Shown in pieces: positions 42,011-64,000 of a stretch of 64,000 bases of DNA (its first letter is position 1; each line of letters opens with the position of its first letter). Made by a program: the position numbers and the translations under genes. The notes beneath the pieces were generated by a model. It made no database searches. It worked only from the letters and a program-made list of their open reading frames with translations, and had not been told where the DNA came from. The stretch is from Solea solea (Eukaryota; Chordata; Actinopteri; Pleuronectiformes; Soleidae): the NCBI RefSeq assembly GCF_958295425.1, contig NC_081150.1, positions 323,501-387,500 on the forward strand. Direction: 5' to 3'.

Positions 42011-44325
42011 GGATTAATGCAGAGCTGTGTTAGCAAGTAAAATACAGTGAGCACAGATGAAGAATCCCAATCTTAGAATAACAAACTCATAACCACCAAT
42101 GTTTCAGTGACTTCTTTGTGACACGAGAGAAAAAGCAGATTCACTCATTGTCAGTTCATTTCTTCTTCATACATCATGCAGGATGACACTAAGCCTCTCA
42201 TCAATCATGTAGATTGAGCCTTTTCTCACTGACCTCAGCCTGGACACACTGTCCTGAGCTACATCCCTTTGTTCAGGTGAAGTGAACTACAGGTGACAAG
42301 TAAATAAAGAAATTCAGTCTGCAATTATCCAACAGGGAGGCATGAAAGTTTGTCGTCTTCAGAGGAATTCTGACAAACCACAAAAGTTATTCTATACTAT
42401 GATTCAACATGTGGGCATGGTGTACACAGTGATCCAGTCACAACATTATACAGTACATCCTTCTTTTAAAGGACTTTTCTGCACTGACAGACAGAAACAC
42501 AAAAAGAAGGATGGATATAAAAGATAACGGAAACAGCAAATGCCATGATTTATGCTCCGTGTACACAACAAACCTCACAGATGAAGAATAAAAGAGCAAT
42601 GTTGTGACTCTTTGTGTCTCTGCTGACTCCCTCTGCATCATCCAGTGAGCGACGAAGCTTTGACACACACACACACACACACACCAGAGATATAGTGATT
42701 ATGACACTGCATATTTATAAATATATTATTTGTACTATATATTATATAGCACAAATAGTGCATACATTGACTCAAACTGCTGTCAGCAACATAGATCACT
42801 ATTAGATGCTGAAACAACGGCTCGTCGTTGACGCAGCAGCAGCAGCAGACGTGTTAGCACTAGCTCAGTGTTGCTGTGCAGAACTTAGCTCGCAGTGAGC
42901 GGGCGGACTCGAACACACACACACACACACACAGTTTAACAGCAGACTCTTCTCCCATTGTTGTTTTAACGCCACAGAATAAAAGACAACATTGACATAA
43001 ATGAAATAATAATCATTCTTACTGATAAGCGACAAACGAACTGTGAGACTTTCACAGGTTGTCACATGATTGGTCAACGTCATCGTCTTCCTTTGATGGC
43101 CGTAGTGTTTGGTGCACTACCGCCACCATCTGGTATGGAGTGTGAATCAAACTGTGGCTCTAAGTGAACTATTACTTCACAAAATAATAACACAAAACAA
43201 TGAATACAAATAATAATGAAATGTACTTGATGCTTTCACTTCTTCACTTAGCAACGCTTTAAACTTAGTGCTTATTATTTGACACATTCAGCTGGTGAAT
43301 GTTTTCTCAGTTTGTGTGAATAAGGAAGCTAATAATAAATATATATATATATATATATAGGGTTGTGTGGGTTAGACTGTCTCGTTCCTCCATCTCCATC
43401 AGCCTTTACTATTCAGCTATTCAGTTGTTGTTGTTGTGGTATTGAGCACTGGCATGCTAATATGTGTTAGTTAGCACAGTAATAATAGTATTAAGTCACA
43501 ATGAAATGTATTGGACAAATGAAAGATGATGATGATGATGATGGTGCTAATCGTGCTGAAGAGGAAAAGTTAAAGGACAGTCAAACTCGGGACGTGAATA
43601 TCAAAATCAAGTTTAATGGCAGTCATGCAGCTCAACCTCATGGTGGCGCCACTGAAAAAGTGTAGGGAAAATGACACATCATACACTGACACTGACACTG
43701 ATCATTTCACATGATGCCACTGGAGGACACAACATGGCTCCATCACCGTGAACGTTCCATGAGATACCATGGAAATGCCAGACAGTTGTTGCTCCATCAG
43801 TTGCACTAATCGATGAAGTCACTGGACAGTTGATCCCCGTTGACACTCTAAATTGACCCCAGTCACGGGGGGAGGGGCCACATCCAGAGGACACGAATTA
43901 CAGTTAAATATCCGGTGTAAAAATGTCATGATAAAAAGACTTGGTGCTGGTGTATTCATGTGTATTTCTCTTCTTTCTGTGGTGACCACTCAGAGCTGCT
44001 TTACACCACAGTTCAGCCGGGTGGGAAAAACATTGCTTACTCATGTCTGTGCTGTTACGTTAACTTTCACATCACGTTCACGTAAACACCGCTTTGACAT
44101 TAGTGATATGACCACTGTTAACACTTTTACTTCACTATTATTATTATTATTATTTCACTCCTCCCCCTCTCCCACAGCCCGGAGTGCACATTCCACCCTT
44201 TTCTAAAAGAGTGAGACGAGTTAACGAAAACAAACGTCATCAGTGAGACATGGTTACCATAGAGACGTGTGCACGTGTGAATGGGTGAACAATGAGAAGA
44301 AGATGAAGGTGAGAAAAGGTCATTT
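42011..44325. other. Region between the CENP-E-like fragment and the GPCR
   Basis: No protein-coding gene recognised. A minus-strand exon-like piece near 43.02-43.08 kb has a good donor (TTATCA then GTAAGA) and an upstream CCAAT box, so it could be a leader exon of the CENP-E-like locus. Short CA, TA and GAT runs occur. Confidence 0.45.
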
Positions 44326-45335
44326 CTACTGTGTGTGTGTGATATTGGTGAGCACCACAGTCACGGGTCTGCTGCCTGGCGACGGCTTACGATCCACGAC
44401 TGAGAAGACCTTCATGGTGGTGTGTGTTAGAACAGAGCCCAGCTCACGGGCCTTGTCCTTACACGTCACCACCTGGACCAGCTCCCTCCTGAAGCGCTGG
44501 CTGACCATGCAGTAGAGCATGAAGTTGGTGGTGGAGTTCAGGTTCTGCAGCATGTTGGCCAGGTCTCCGGCCACGTTGATGGGAATTCTGTAGTCATTCC
44601 TGTTGAAGCTGGAGTAGTTGTACTTGGTTCTTAGGATGGAGTAGGTCACGAAGCGAGGAAGGCTGAGGACGACAAAGGCCACAGAGACGGTGCCCAGCAA
44701 CAGGATGGTCCTCCTCAACATGCCCCTGATGCACCTCCCCTGCATGAGGCGGCACTCCTCCTTGGTGAAGAGGTGGCTCGCGCGGCAGAGATGGTATCCT
44801 ATGAGGTAGTTGAAGATGATGACCAACACGATGGGGACTCCCCCTGAGAGGAACATGGTTATCCAAACAATTACAGTCGCGTAGACCCCGTCACGGTAAT
44901 GACACCGGGGCAGTGTCACAATCTCCCCGTTCACAGTGATGTTGACGTCGGAGACTATGTTGATCCAGCCCAGTGGCACAGAGACCAGATGAGACACCAG
45001 GACGATAGCCACACAGGTCACTTTAGTGACCCAGGCCTGGGAGAAGTGCTGCTTGGCTGCTGTGCTGCGGAGAACCAGGTAACGCTCGATGGTGAACATC
45101 ACCACGATCCAGGAGGAGCTGTACAGTGATCCGTGCTGCAGGAATCCCAGGATGCCACACCAAGGATGGGAATGCCAGAAGGGCTGCAGCAGCCAGAAGG
45201 TGAGGCTGAGGTCAATGAGGATCACCCACACGACGTAGAGGGAATCCACGATGGCCAGACAGCTCAGGTAAATGCTCGCTGTGTCGGACATCCCACATTT
45301 ACGGAAGCAGATCATGTAGAATGTGAAGAGGTTAG
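44326..45335 (-). CDS. GPR139-like receptor, coding exon 2
   Basis: A 1010-nt exon from a CCTTCCAG acceptor to a TAG at 44326. It encodes the second half of TM1 (ANLFTFYMICFRKCG) through TM7 and a carboxyl tail ending VTVVLTNITHTQ. The first 335 codons are uninterrupted. Confidence 0.9.
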
Positions 45336-46110
45336 CTGGAAGGGAAAGACAGAAAAGAGGAATTTACTGTCTCTCAGTTTGAAACATGACCCACAAAAGA
45401 ATGTCTCAAAGAAATCTTAAGCATCTTTTGACGGTGATTTATATTTAATTAACATCAGTGCAAGTATAAGCTTCTCTCTCTCAATCTCTCTCTCTCTCTC
45501 TCTCTCGTTTGTTTTTGTAAAATTAATCTTATTATTAATTAGATTCTTGCTCCGATAAGACATCCATAACACTATCTCTCTATGTTTAAAAACACATTTA
45601 TTTAAAGGTCCAATAGTGACATTTAATGGTGACACTGCAGATTGCAATAAATAAATCTCTGCCATTTGTATGTTTTTGCCTGTCTTTGTTTTTATGTGGA
45701 GTCAAAGGCAAACGTCAGCATGACATAACCTTGCCTGACCACTTGGGGGCAGCAGGAGCAAAACATGCATCGGTCACAGTCTCACCAGTTGCTGTGGTCT
45801 CAGACAAGTCCAATCTATGCCTTTAGGTAACGTGTGTGTGTTTCTTTGCAGTGAAGGCAGTTGTTGCTAATGCCAGAATAGTATGTAATAGAGTAATTGT
45901 TGCAGAAATCTCTCTCACCTACTTTATATAATAATAAACACACTTTTATCTCATACGTATACATATCAATAACAGCAGAACTACTGTCCACTGTGCGTTT
46001 AAGGAGCAACATCCTGAGATCTAAGACAGGTGAGTCAGGTTTGAGATGACACATTTAACTCATTCATTTAATCCGTGTACATTTAACACATGTGACAGAC
46101 AGACAGACAG

Positions 46111-46144
<34 letters not shown>

Positions 46145-47159
46145 ACAATAGACACTAAGTCATGATGGTTCAGGTTCGGGTGAGGGACTCGTCAATGCAC
46201 TGCATCTATGATATAAAAGGTCTGTGTGTGTGTGGACACGCACATGGCTATGTGAGTAACTACATAGAGCTGTCGTCATAGAGCTGTCGTGACAGAGCTG
46301 TCGTCATAGAGCTGTCGTCATAGAGCTGTCGTCATAGAGCTTTCGTGACAGAGCTGTCGTCATAGAGCTGTCGTGAGAGCTGTCGTCATAGAGCTGTCGT
46401 GACAGAGCTGTCGTCATAGAGCTGTCGTGACAGAGCTGTCGTCATAGAGCTGTCGTCATAGAGCTGTCGTGACAGAGCTGTCGTCATAGAGCTGTCGGGA
46501 CAGAGCTGTCGTGACAGAGCTGTCGTCATAGAGCTGTCGGGACAGAGCTGTCGTCATAGAGCTGTCGTCATAGAGCTGTCGTGACAGAGCTGTCGTGACA
46601 GAGCTGTCGTCATAGAGCTGTCGTCATAGAGCTGTCGTGACAGAGCTGTCGTCATAGAGCTGTCGTGACAGAGCTGTCGTGACAGAGCTGTCGTCATAGA
46701 GCTGTCGGGACAGAGCTGTCGTCATAGAGCTGTCGTGACAGAGCTGTCGTGACAGAGCTGTCGTGACAGAGCTGTCGTCATAGAGCTGTCGTGACAGAGC
46801 TGTCGTCATAGAGCTGTCGTGACAGAACTGTCGTGACAGAGCTGTCGTCATAGAGCTGTCGTCATAGAGCTGTCGTCATAGAGCTGTCGTGACAGAGCTG
46901 TCGTCATAGAGCTGTCGTCATAGAGCTGTCGTCATAGAGCTGTCGTGACAGAGCTGTCGTCATAGAGCTGTCGTGACAGAGCTGTCATAAGCACTTCTTA
47001 AATACAAACCTTGTAGATGATGATGATGAATAATAATGTTAATAATTGGTGGAGCAGCAAACGAGTGTATATGATGACAAGCTACAAACCTGGAATTCCC
47101 ATGATGCACAGCAAAGGGTAATAGATCTTCTGAACAGTGACAAAGACGGCTCCCTCCAT
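44326..47159 (-). CDS. GPR139-like class A G-protein-coupled receptor, two coding exons
   Basis: A seven-helix plasma-membrane receptor of 359 residues; ligand unknown. Exon 1 (47090-47159) encodes MEGAVFVTVQKIYYPLLCIM and GIP; exon 2 (44326-45335) carries the rest. TM1 spans the intron, which is in phase 1, giving CIMGIPANLFTFYMI. TM3 has WCGILGFLQHGSLYSSSW, then ERY in place of DRY; loop 2 has a cysteine (PRCHYRDGVY) that could pair with that of TM3. TM6 is followed by LPRFVTYSIL; TM7 and helix 8 read DLANMLQNLNSTTNFMLYC then MVSQRFRREL, with no standard NPxxY. Human GPR139 has [20 protein letters not shown] and FISKRFR there, which gives the family call. Asn-x-Ser/Thr sites occur (VNITVNGE, YNYSSF). 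The frame is intact, so it looks functional. Confidence 0.85.
46090..46144. repeat. (ACAG)n tetranucleotide tract
   Basis: About thirteen GACA units with one CGG interruption, just below the GPCR-intron minisatellite. Confidence 0.93.
46259..46987. repeat. 14-bp minisatellite in the GPCR intron, two alternating variants
   Basis: About 50 units of AGAGCTGTCGT preceded by either CAT or GAC (CATAGAGCTGTCGT or GACAGAGCTGTCGT), with rare CGGGAC and single-base variants. The GACAG and CTGTC parts of each GAC-type unit are inverted copies around a 2-base AG centre, so single strands can form serial short hairpins. Confidence 0.97.
47090..47159 (-). CDS. GPR139-like receptor, coding exon 1
   Basis: The ATG at 47159 lies in GTGAAATGG; the donor is GTTTGT. 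The exon gives a short extracellular end and the first half of TM1. A TTATTGCAG acceptor about 20 bp upstream of the ATG shows that a non-coding leader exon precedes it, probably ending at a GTACAT donor near 47541. Confidence 0.8.
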
Positions 47160-47618
47160 TTCACCACATGCTAATACCTGCAATAAAGCCATTAGAGGGA
47201 TGGACGGAGGTTTTTATGACACCATCATGTGTATTTGTTAAGCTATTGCAATTGATCTAAGGCTCTGGAGATATAAACACCACATAGAATAATAGAATAA
47301 TAGAAATGGAACCATGTTTTGACAGAAGTTTAGAAGAAAGTTGATCCGTGAGCAGAAACACTGAAGTGTTGCACGTGAACAGCACACACAGATACAAGTG
47401 TATTTAAGAGCTCTTTCAGGTTCACACGGAACAACCTTTTACAAACGTAAAGAAGGAAAGCTGAAATATTTCAGGTCCAACAAAAGAATCTTCATCCTGG
47501 TGAAAATATCACTATTAAATGAAGGAAATGAAACATGTACCTGCTGTGTATAGTTCCTCCTTGTAGCTGTGAAAGTATCACACACCATCACTGTGTCCAC
47601 AGAGGTTCATGTCAGCTG

Positions 47619-47658
<40 letters not shown>

Positions 47659-48075
47659 CAGTCTCTGCTGCCTCCTCCTATAAATCCTCCAGAAGGAGGA
47701 GTCACATCACGTGAGACAAACAAGAATGAACGTGAAACCACCCTCATGCTCACATTGTCTTCTTCAACTGTGTTTTTCACTAGAAGCAGACAGATGGATA
47801 TAAATGGAGCGCACCTGCAGTTGGTCCTCTAACGCCCAGACACTCACACAACAGCCTGGACCTGTTGTTGTGGTCCTGATGGAACCAGGTCTTTGTTCAG
47901 GCTTCTACTCCGATGACTTGTGTCCATGCAAACAGGAAAATAATAAAAAAAATAATAAAGCAGCATTGTGAGATAACAATAATTACACAACATGACAGTT
48001 TGCTTTTCATACTTTTTACATCAACAACTTTTACCACAAATATGTTTTGTTTCCTAAGATAAGTACCCTGATCCT

Positions 48076-48109
<34 letters not shown>

Positions 48110-48129
48110 CGTCAAAGTTCACATGAGTG

Positions 48130-48574
48130 TCTTGGAAAGAGTGTAAAATGTTTATTGTTCTTTTCTGATTTTCAAACGCCAAATCACTGAAATAACACAT
48201 GTTAAAAAATGGAAATGAAAGATACAAAGGAGAGAAGTTAGCATCACATAAGCATTCAGCTACTGAAAACTGACAAAAACAAAGAGGTTTTCATTGGCCT
48301 TGAAACGATCTGCAATCACATTTCAGTCCATTTTCTACTCAGTGGTTTAACTCATGAATTCAAACGTTAAAATCATCAGCTTCAGTGTCAATGATGCCCA
48401 AAGCTCCTCTAAACGTACAAAGTAAAACAATCTTCTGTAAAAAATCTTCTTCGAAACCTGAAATAAAACTTTGTCAGTGAGAGGAAAACAGAAATATCCA
48501 TGAGTGGTCTGCATTCAGCTGTGGGTCAGAGGAACATCACTGTCCACACACACACACACACACAGATAATAACC

Positions 48575-48605
<31 letters not shown>

Positions 48606-49840
48606 GCTGAAATAAACCAAACAACCTTTTCATTTCCTCAAGATAAACATCAACAAAAAAAGGAAAAACACCAGATTTTCTGATCATAATAAGTGAGATA
48701 CGCTGAGATTCACCACATTTGAATCAGAATTTCTAGCACAGATTTAACTTGATTATTCCCCCCCCCCACTGGAATTTAACTGTTCAAAATTTAAAAACAT
48801 CTCATTTTCACTTTTCTGGCTTAAAAACCCAAAGGTTTCAAATATGTGAATGCTCTGATTTGATCACATTTCAGTATCCCAGGTTTAAAAGGATAAACAC
48901 CTCCTGCATCAGCGTCACATGACCAATGGAGCACAGTGTGATTGGCTGAAAGTTAGTTTGAAACCATTCCTTATATTTGATGTTGACTCTAATCAAATTT
49001 CAACACGTTGAACATATATATATATATACTGCATATATATATATAAACATTTATAAGCAGTATAAACATATTGAGCATGCTCACATTTGATTTGAGGAAA
49101 CAAAAATCTGATATTTTAAACCTCGAGTTTTCTTGTTTTTCTTTTACTTCTAAATCTGAAAAACAGAGAGAACATGAAAGGATTTATTTAAAAAAGAAAA
49201 ATCTGATGAGACATATTTACTTCCATAAAAAAGTGACATACAGTATACAAGTGGAGACTGTAAGGAAACGACTGCATCATGCTTATAGTTAATACTCTGA
49301 ACAGAACAAAGCAATTTCATTTTAACATTATGAGGAAAAGAAAAGAACAGAAAACTGAGGCTTTCAATTCAATCTCTAGAAAATGATAGAGGAACTATAG
49401 AATAATACATGTACACATTAACTGTGCCCGCTCAGGTTCATCTTCCTTTTCCTTTATTATTATTGTTATTATTATTATTATTATTATAATTGTTTGTGCA
49501 GGAGAAAATAAAATCTTAAACGGAAGCAAAGAAATAAAATAAAACAAGCTTTTTTCAATGTACACTGAATACAGGTATTTCATTGGCGGTTGTTGCGTCC
49601 GTCTTCCATCCGTCAGCTTCCACGTGTGTCACCGTGTGCAGAGTTCAGACGTCACTAAACAACCAGGGACTGAAATACTGAGCTAACAAAAATAAAGGCC
49701 GAGCTGCCAAGGCTCCAGAGTTTTCTTTTTAACAGCACTGATTCAGCCAGTGTGGTCCCAGCCTCGAGGCCCCCCCAACCTGCCTATCCCACACCATCAT
49801 ATTAATGGCCAAGGTGTCTCACAGGTTTCTTACAGGGGGA
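48130..49840 (-). other. fyn: fyn 3'UTR (probable)
   Basis: About 1.7 kb of non-coding, AT-rich sequence follows the stop, without another recognisable gene. An AATAAA in the sense strand lies at 48151-48156, followed by sequence able to serve as a cleavage region. Short CA, GAT and AT runs occur within it. Confidence 0.6.
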
Positions 49841-61979
<12,139 letters not shown>

Positions 61980-64000
61980 CTGAGAGACAAAAGACAAAAC
62001 ATGATGAACCGTGATGAAATGAGAAAGACACTGCACGGTAAGAGTATGTCAGTATGCTGTCTAAGAATAAACAATAAAGAAAGTCCACAGTATTTCAAAC
62101 ACAGAAAAAAGAAAATACATGAAAAACTAAGTATAAAACATGACAAACAGCCAATGAACATCCACCATCACCAATGAAGCTCATATGACTAATATCATTC
62201 AACAGTGAAGAATCCTCTAAATTAGCCCTTTAACACCCAAACCTCCAAATGTCCGTCTGGACTTTTTTTGCTTAATTTAAACATAAAAGGGCCAGAAAAT
62301 GTCCCGTGAGTCAGTGCTTTTTGCCCATTTTTCCAGAATAACTTTGAATATATGGCTGTTATTTCAAACTTACTGCACCAGATTCACATTTGAACAGTAT
62401 AAAACATATTTACAGTACAACTCTCTCTTCTCTGGTGACAAAGACACTGATTGGCCAGTTTCCTGTAACAGTGGGAGTGAAATTACCGCAATGACCGCTG
62501 CATAATTACGGTCATGCAAAGTGCGCTTGTGCAAACGTGTCATCTGCGACGCGCTCAGTGTGAAAGGGTTAGGTCTGTTTGCCAGAGCTTTTAAGATTGA
62601 GTAACTCTTATCTGTGTAAAAACTGTGTAAATAAATTACATTTGTTTTAACTCGAATTTTAAACTGTAGATTGAAAACTCACTTTTTCCGCTGTTTTAAT
62701 ATAAAAACCTATACAAATAAAACGAGCTTGACCTAACATGCAGCCGAAGGGTCATTTAACACAAGATACAAGACAAACGACCAAGAAAAAGAAAATGATG
62801 AACTTGTCCTGCAGCACTGGTGCTTGTTAGCATCAGCTGTGGGTGACTGTTAAAGTTCAGCTGCTTTAAATGAACTGGAATTGGAAAAAAGACTCCTTTA
62901 AGGCTCCTTTAAGACGCCCACAGAGCCATTAGTGTCTCCCTCTGACACTCAGTCTAGACATCAGCTGCTCATCTCCCTCACACTTCACTCTTCTTCCCTC
63001 AGTATGATCACACTTCACTCTTCTTCATCAGCACAAAACCACCACTTTCTTTAAATGAATCGGGCTCTTCAGTCACCAGCTGATGCTGCGTCTGCTTGAC
63101 AGAGAAAATCTAAATATGACACAACCTCAACACAACAACTGACCTTTTCCTCGCATGTGGCACAAATCAGATATGAGCCATAAAGAAGACGAGCAACATA
63201 TATAATAATAACACATAATAATCACATGGAAACAAATACGATACAAATAATTGAGTTAGTTTGAATCTGTGTTTTTATCCATTGCTCTTTTATGTATATT
63301 TTAATATTTATTGTGATGTAAATCTGTGAATAAACTTTACTTATGAATCAGATGTTGATGTACAGAGCAGACATTCCACCATCAATGTGACTTAGATGTG
63401 TCCTCAGATGGAGGTGAATGATGTGGACACACATGCACTTCACCTGGTGCAGTGGAGGATGAGAGCTCAAACCAGTGCACTGGTTCTAACACCCTTAGAA
63501 CACAGACCACGTCCATTACTTTGTTATATACAGAGGCTATAAGAATGTGCAATATTGAGTTTCTTATATCCCTTTTTTAGATAATCTGATGAAATAAAAT
63601 TTCATTTTTACAAACACACATGAGCAAAAAGATACTTCAACTGTTCAAAGTTCACTCGGCTCGTTTTTATAAACAGAAACAAAAGACAAACAGTCTATTA
63701 TGTGACTTCTGCACAATTATTGCTACTTTATATCACAAATAAAAATGTGACATAAAATGAATCCTAACTTTGACTCAAAAACACAGAAGAAGACGAAAAA
63801 ACACATTTTTTAAAGCCTGAATATGTGACCATATGTAAACACCCCCCCTCCCCCCAGGATGTCCATATAAGGAGTTGTGTATTATTCCCAGGCAAATTAC
63901 CATGGGTTCAGCGCGTGAGCACTAACTTTTAAACCAAGTGTATTAATACACCTTCAAACTTCACACCTGTGGTTTTTGTAGATGTCAGTTCAATTTTGAA
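61980..64000 (-). other. fyn intron upstream of the SH3 exon
   Basis: No exon with MGC or ALYDY codons was recognised, so the first coding exon is outside the window. The stretch holds a 343-bp inverted-repeat element (62226-62568); nothing else was recognised. Confidence 0.6.
62226..62568. mobile_element. Inverted-repeat MITE with TTAG flanks (piggyBac-like)
   Basis: Begins CCCTTTAACACCC and ends CAGTGTGAAAGGG; the ends are inverted copies at 11 of 13 positions. Both flanks read TTAG, a likely altered TTAA duplication. The interior has CATAAAAGGGCCAGAAAATG and GGTGACAAAGACACTGATTG blocks shared with 51.0-51.3 kb. No ORF. Confidence 0.7.

Noticed and set aside
44594..45420. ORFs antisense to or out of frame with the GPCR
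   Set aside because: They overlap the clearly coding GPCR exon and have no recognisable domain.
46624..46851. Repeat ORF reading DDSSVTTALSRQL
   Set aside because: It is the 14-bp GPCR-intron minisatellite read in one frame, and lies inside an intron.
46259..46987. CRISPR-like array because of regular short palindromic units
   Set aside because: Units are directly adjacent without spacers, and the context is a vertebrate gene intron.

Overview
The window is vertebrate nuclear DNA, almost certainly from a teleost fish. It holds spliced genes with GT-AG introns, dense CA/GT, GA, TA and CAG microsatellites, several minisatellites, and many hAT-type, LINE-type and tRNA-SINE-type repeat remnants of the kind common in fish genomes. 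All recognised genes lie on the minus strand, so transcription runs from high to low coordinates.

Layout from right to left (direction of transcription): (1) fyn, a Src-family tyrosine kinase, from the second SH3 coding exon (61881-61979) to the stop codon (49841), with a 3'UTR to about 48.13 kb. Its amino-terminal exon lies beyond the right edge. Both mutually exclusive exons are present: the brain type (56068-56232) and the T-cell type (55646-55801). (2) A two-exon class A GPCR of the GPR139-like group (44326-47159), whose intron carries a 0.73-kb minisatellite. (3) A decayed, motor-less fragment related to the kinetochore kinesin CENP-E (38230-41359) that keeps introns but has frameshifts. 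(4) traf3ip2 (Act1/CIKS, the IL-17 receptor adaptor), complete at 31336-36233, with a SEFIR domain, a 0.93-kb minisatellite touching a splice acceptor and a (CTG)27 tract just after the stop codon. (5) The first eight coding exons of rev3l (catalytic subunit of DNA polymerase zeta), 2016-27730, with a 19-kb first intron full of transposon remnants; the rest lies beyond the left edge.

FYN, TRAF3IP2 and REV3L are also neighbours in the same order and orientation on human 6q, so this is an old vertebrate synteny block. The GPCR and the CENP-E-like fragment between traf3ip2 and fyn are additions relative to the human arrangement as I know it. The genes are not an operon and have unrelated jobs: translesion DNA synthesis, IL-17 signalling, tyrosine-kinase signalling and GPCR signalling.

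I found no bacterial-type system, CRISPR array or obviously new protein machinery. What is unusual is the repeat-gene interface: GT repeats directly upstream of three splice acceptors, a minisatellite readable in frame with a coding exon, a CUG tract in a 3'UTR, a hairpin-forming minisatellite, a recent 335-bp tandem duplication inside an ACTATACTGTA satellite, and transposons whose ends and target-site duplications can be read directly. Exon borders were set by hand from splice signals, reading phase and remembered family sequences; no alignment was run.
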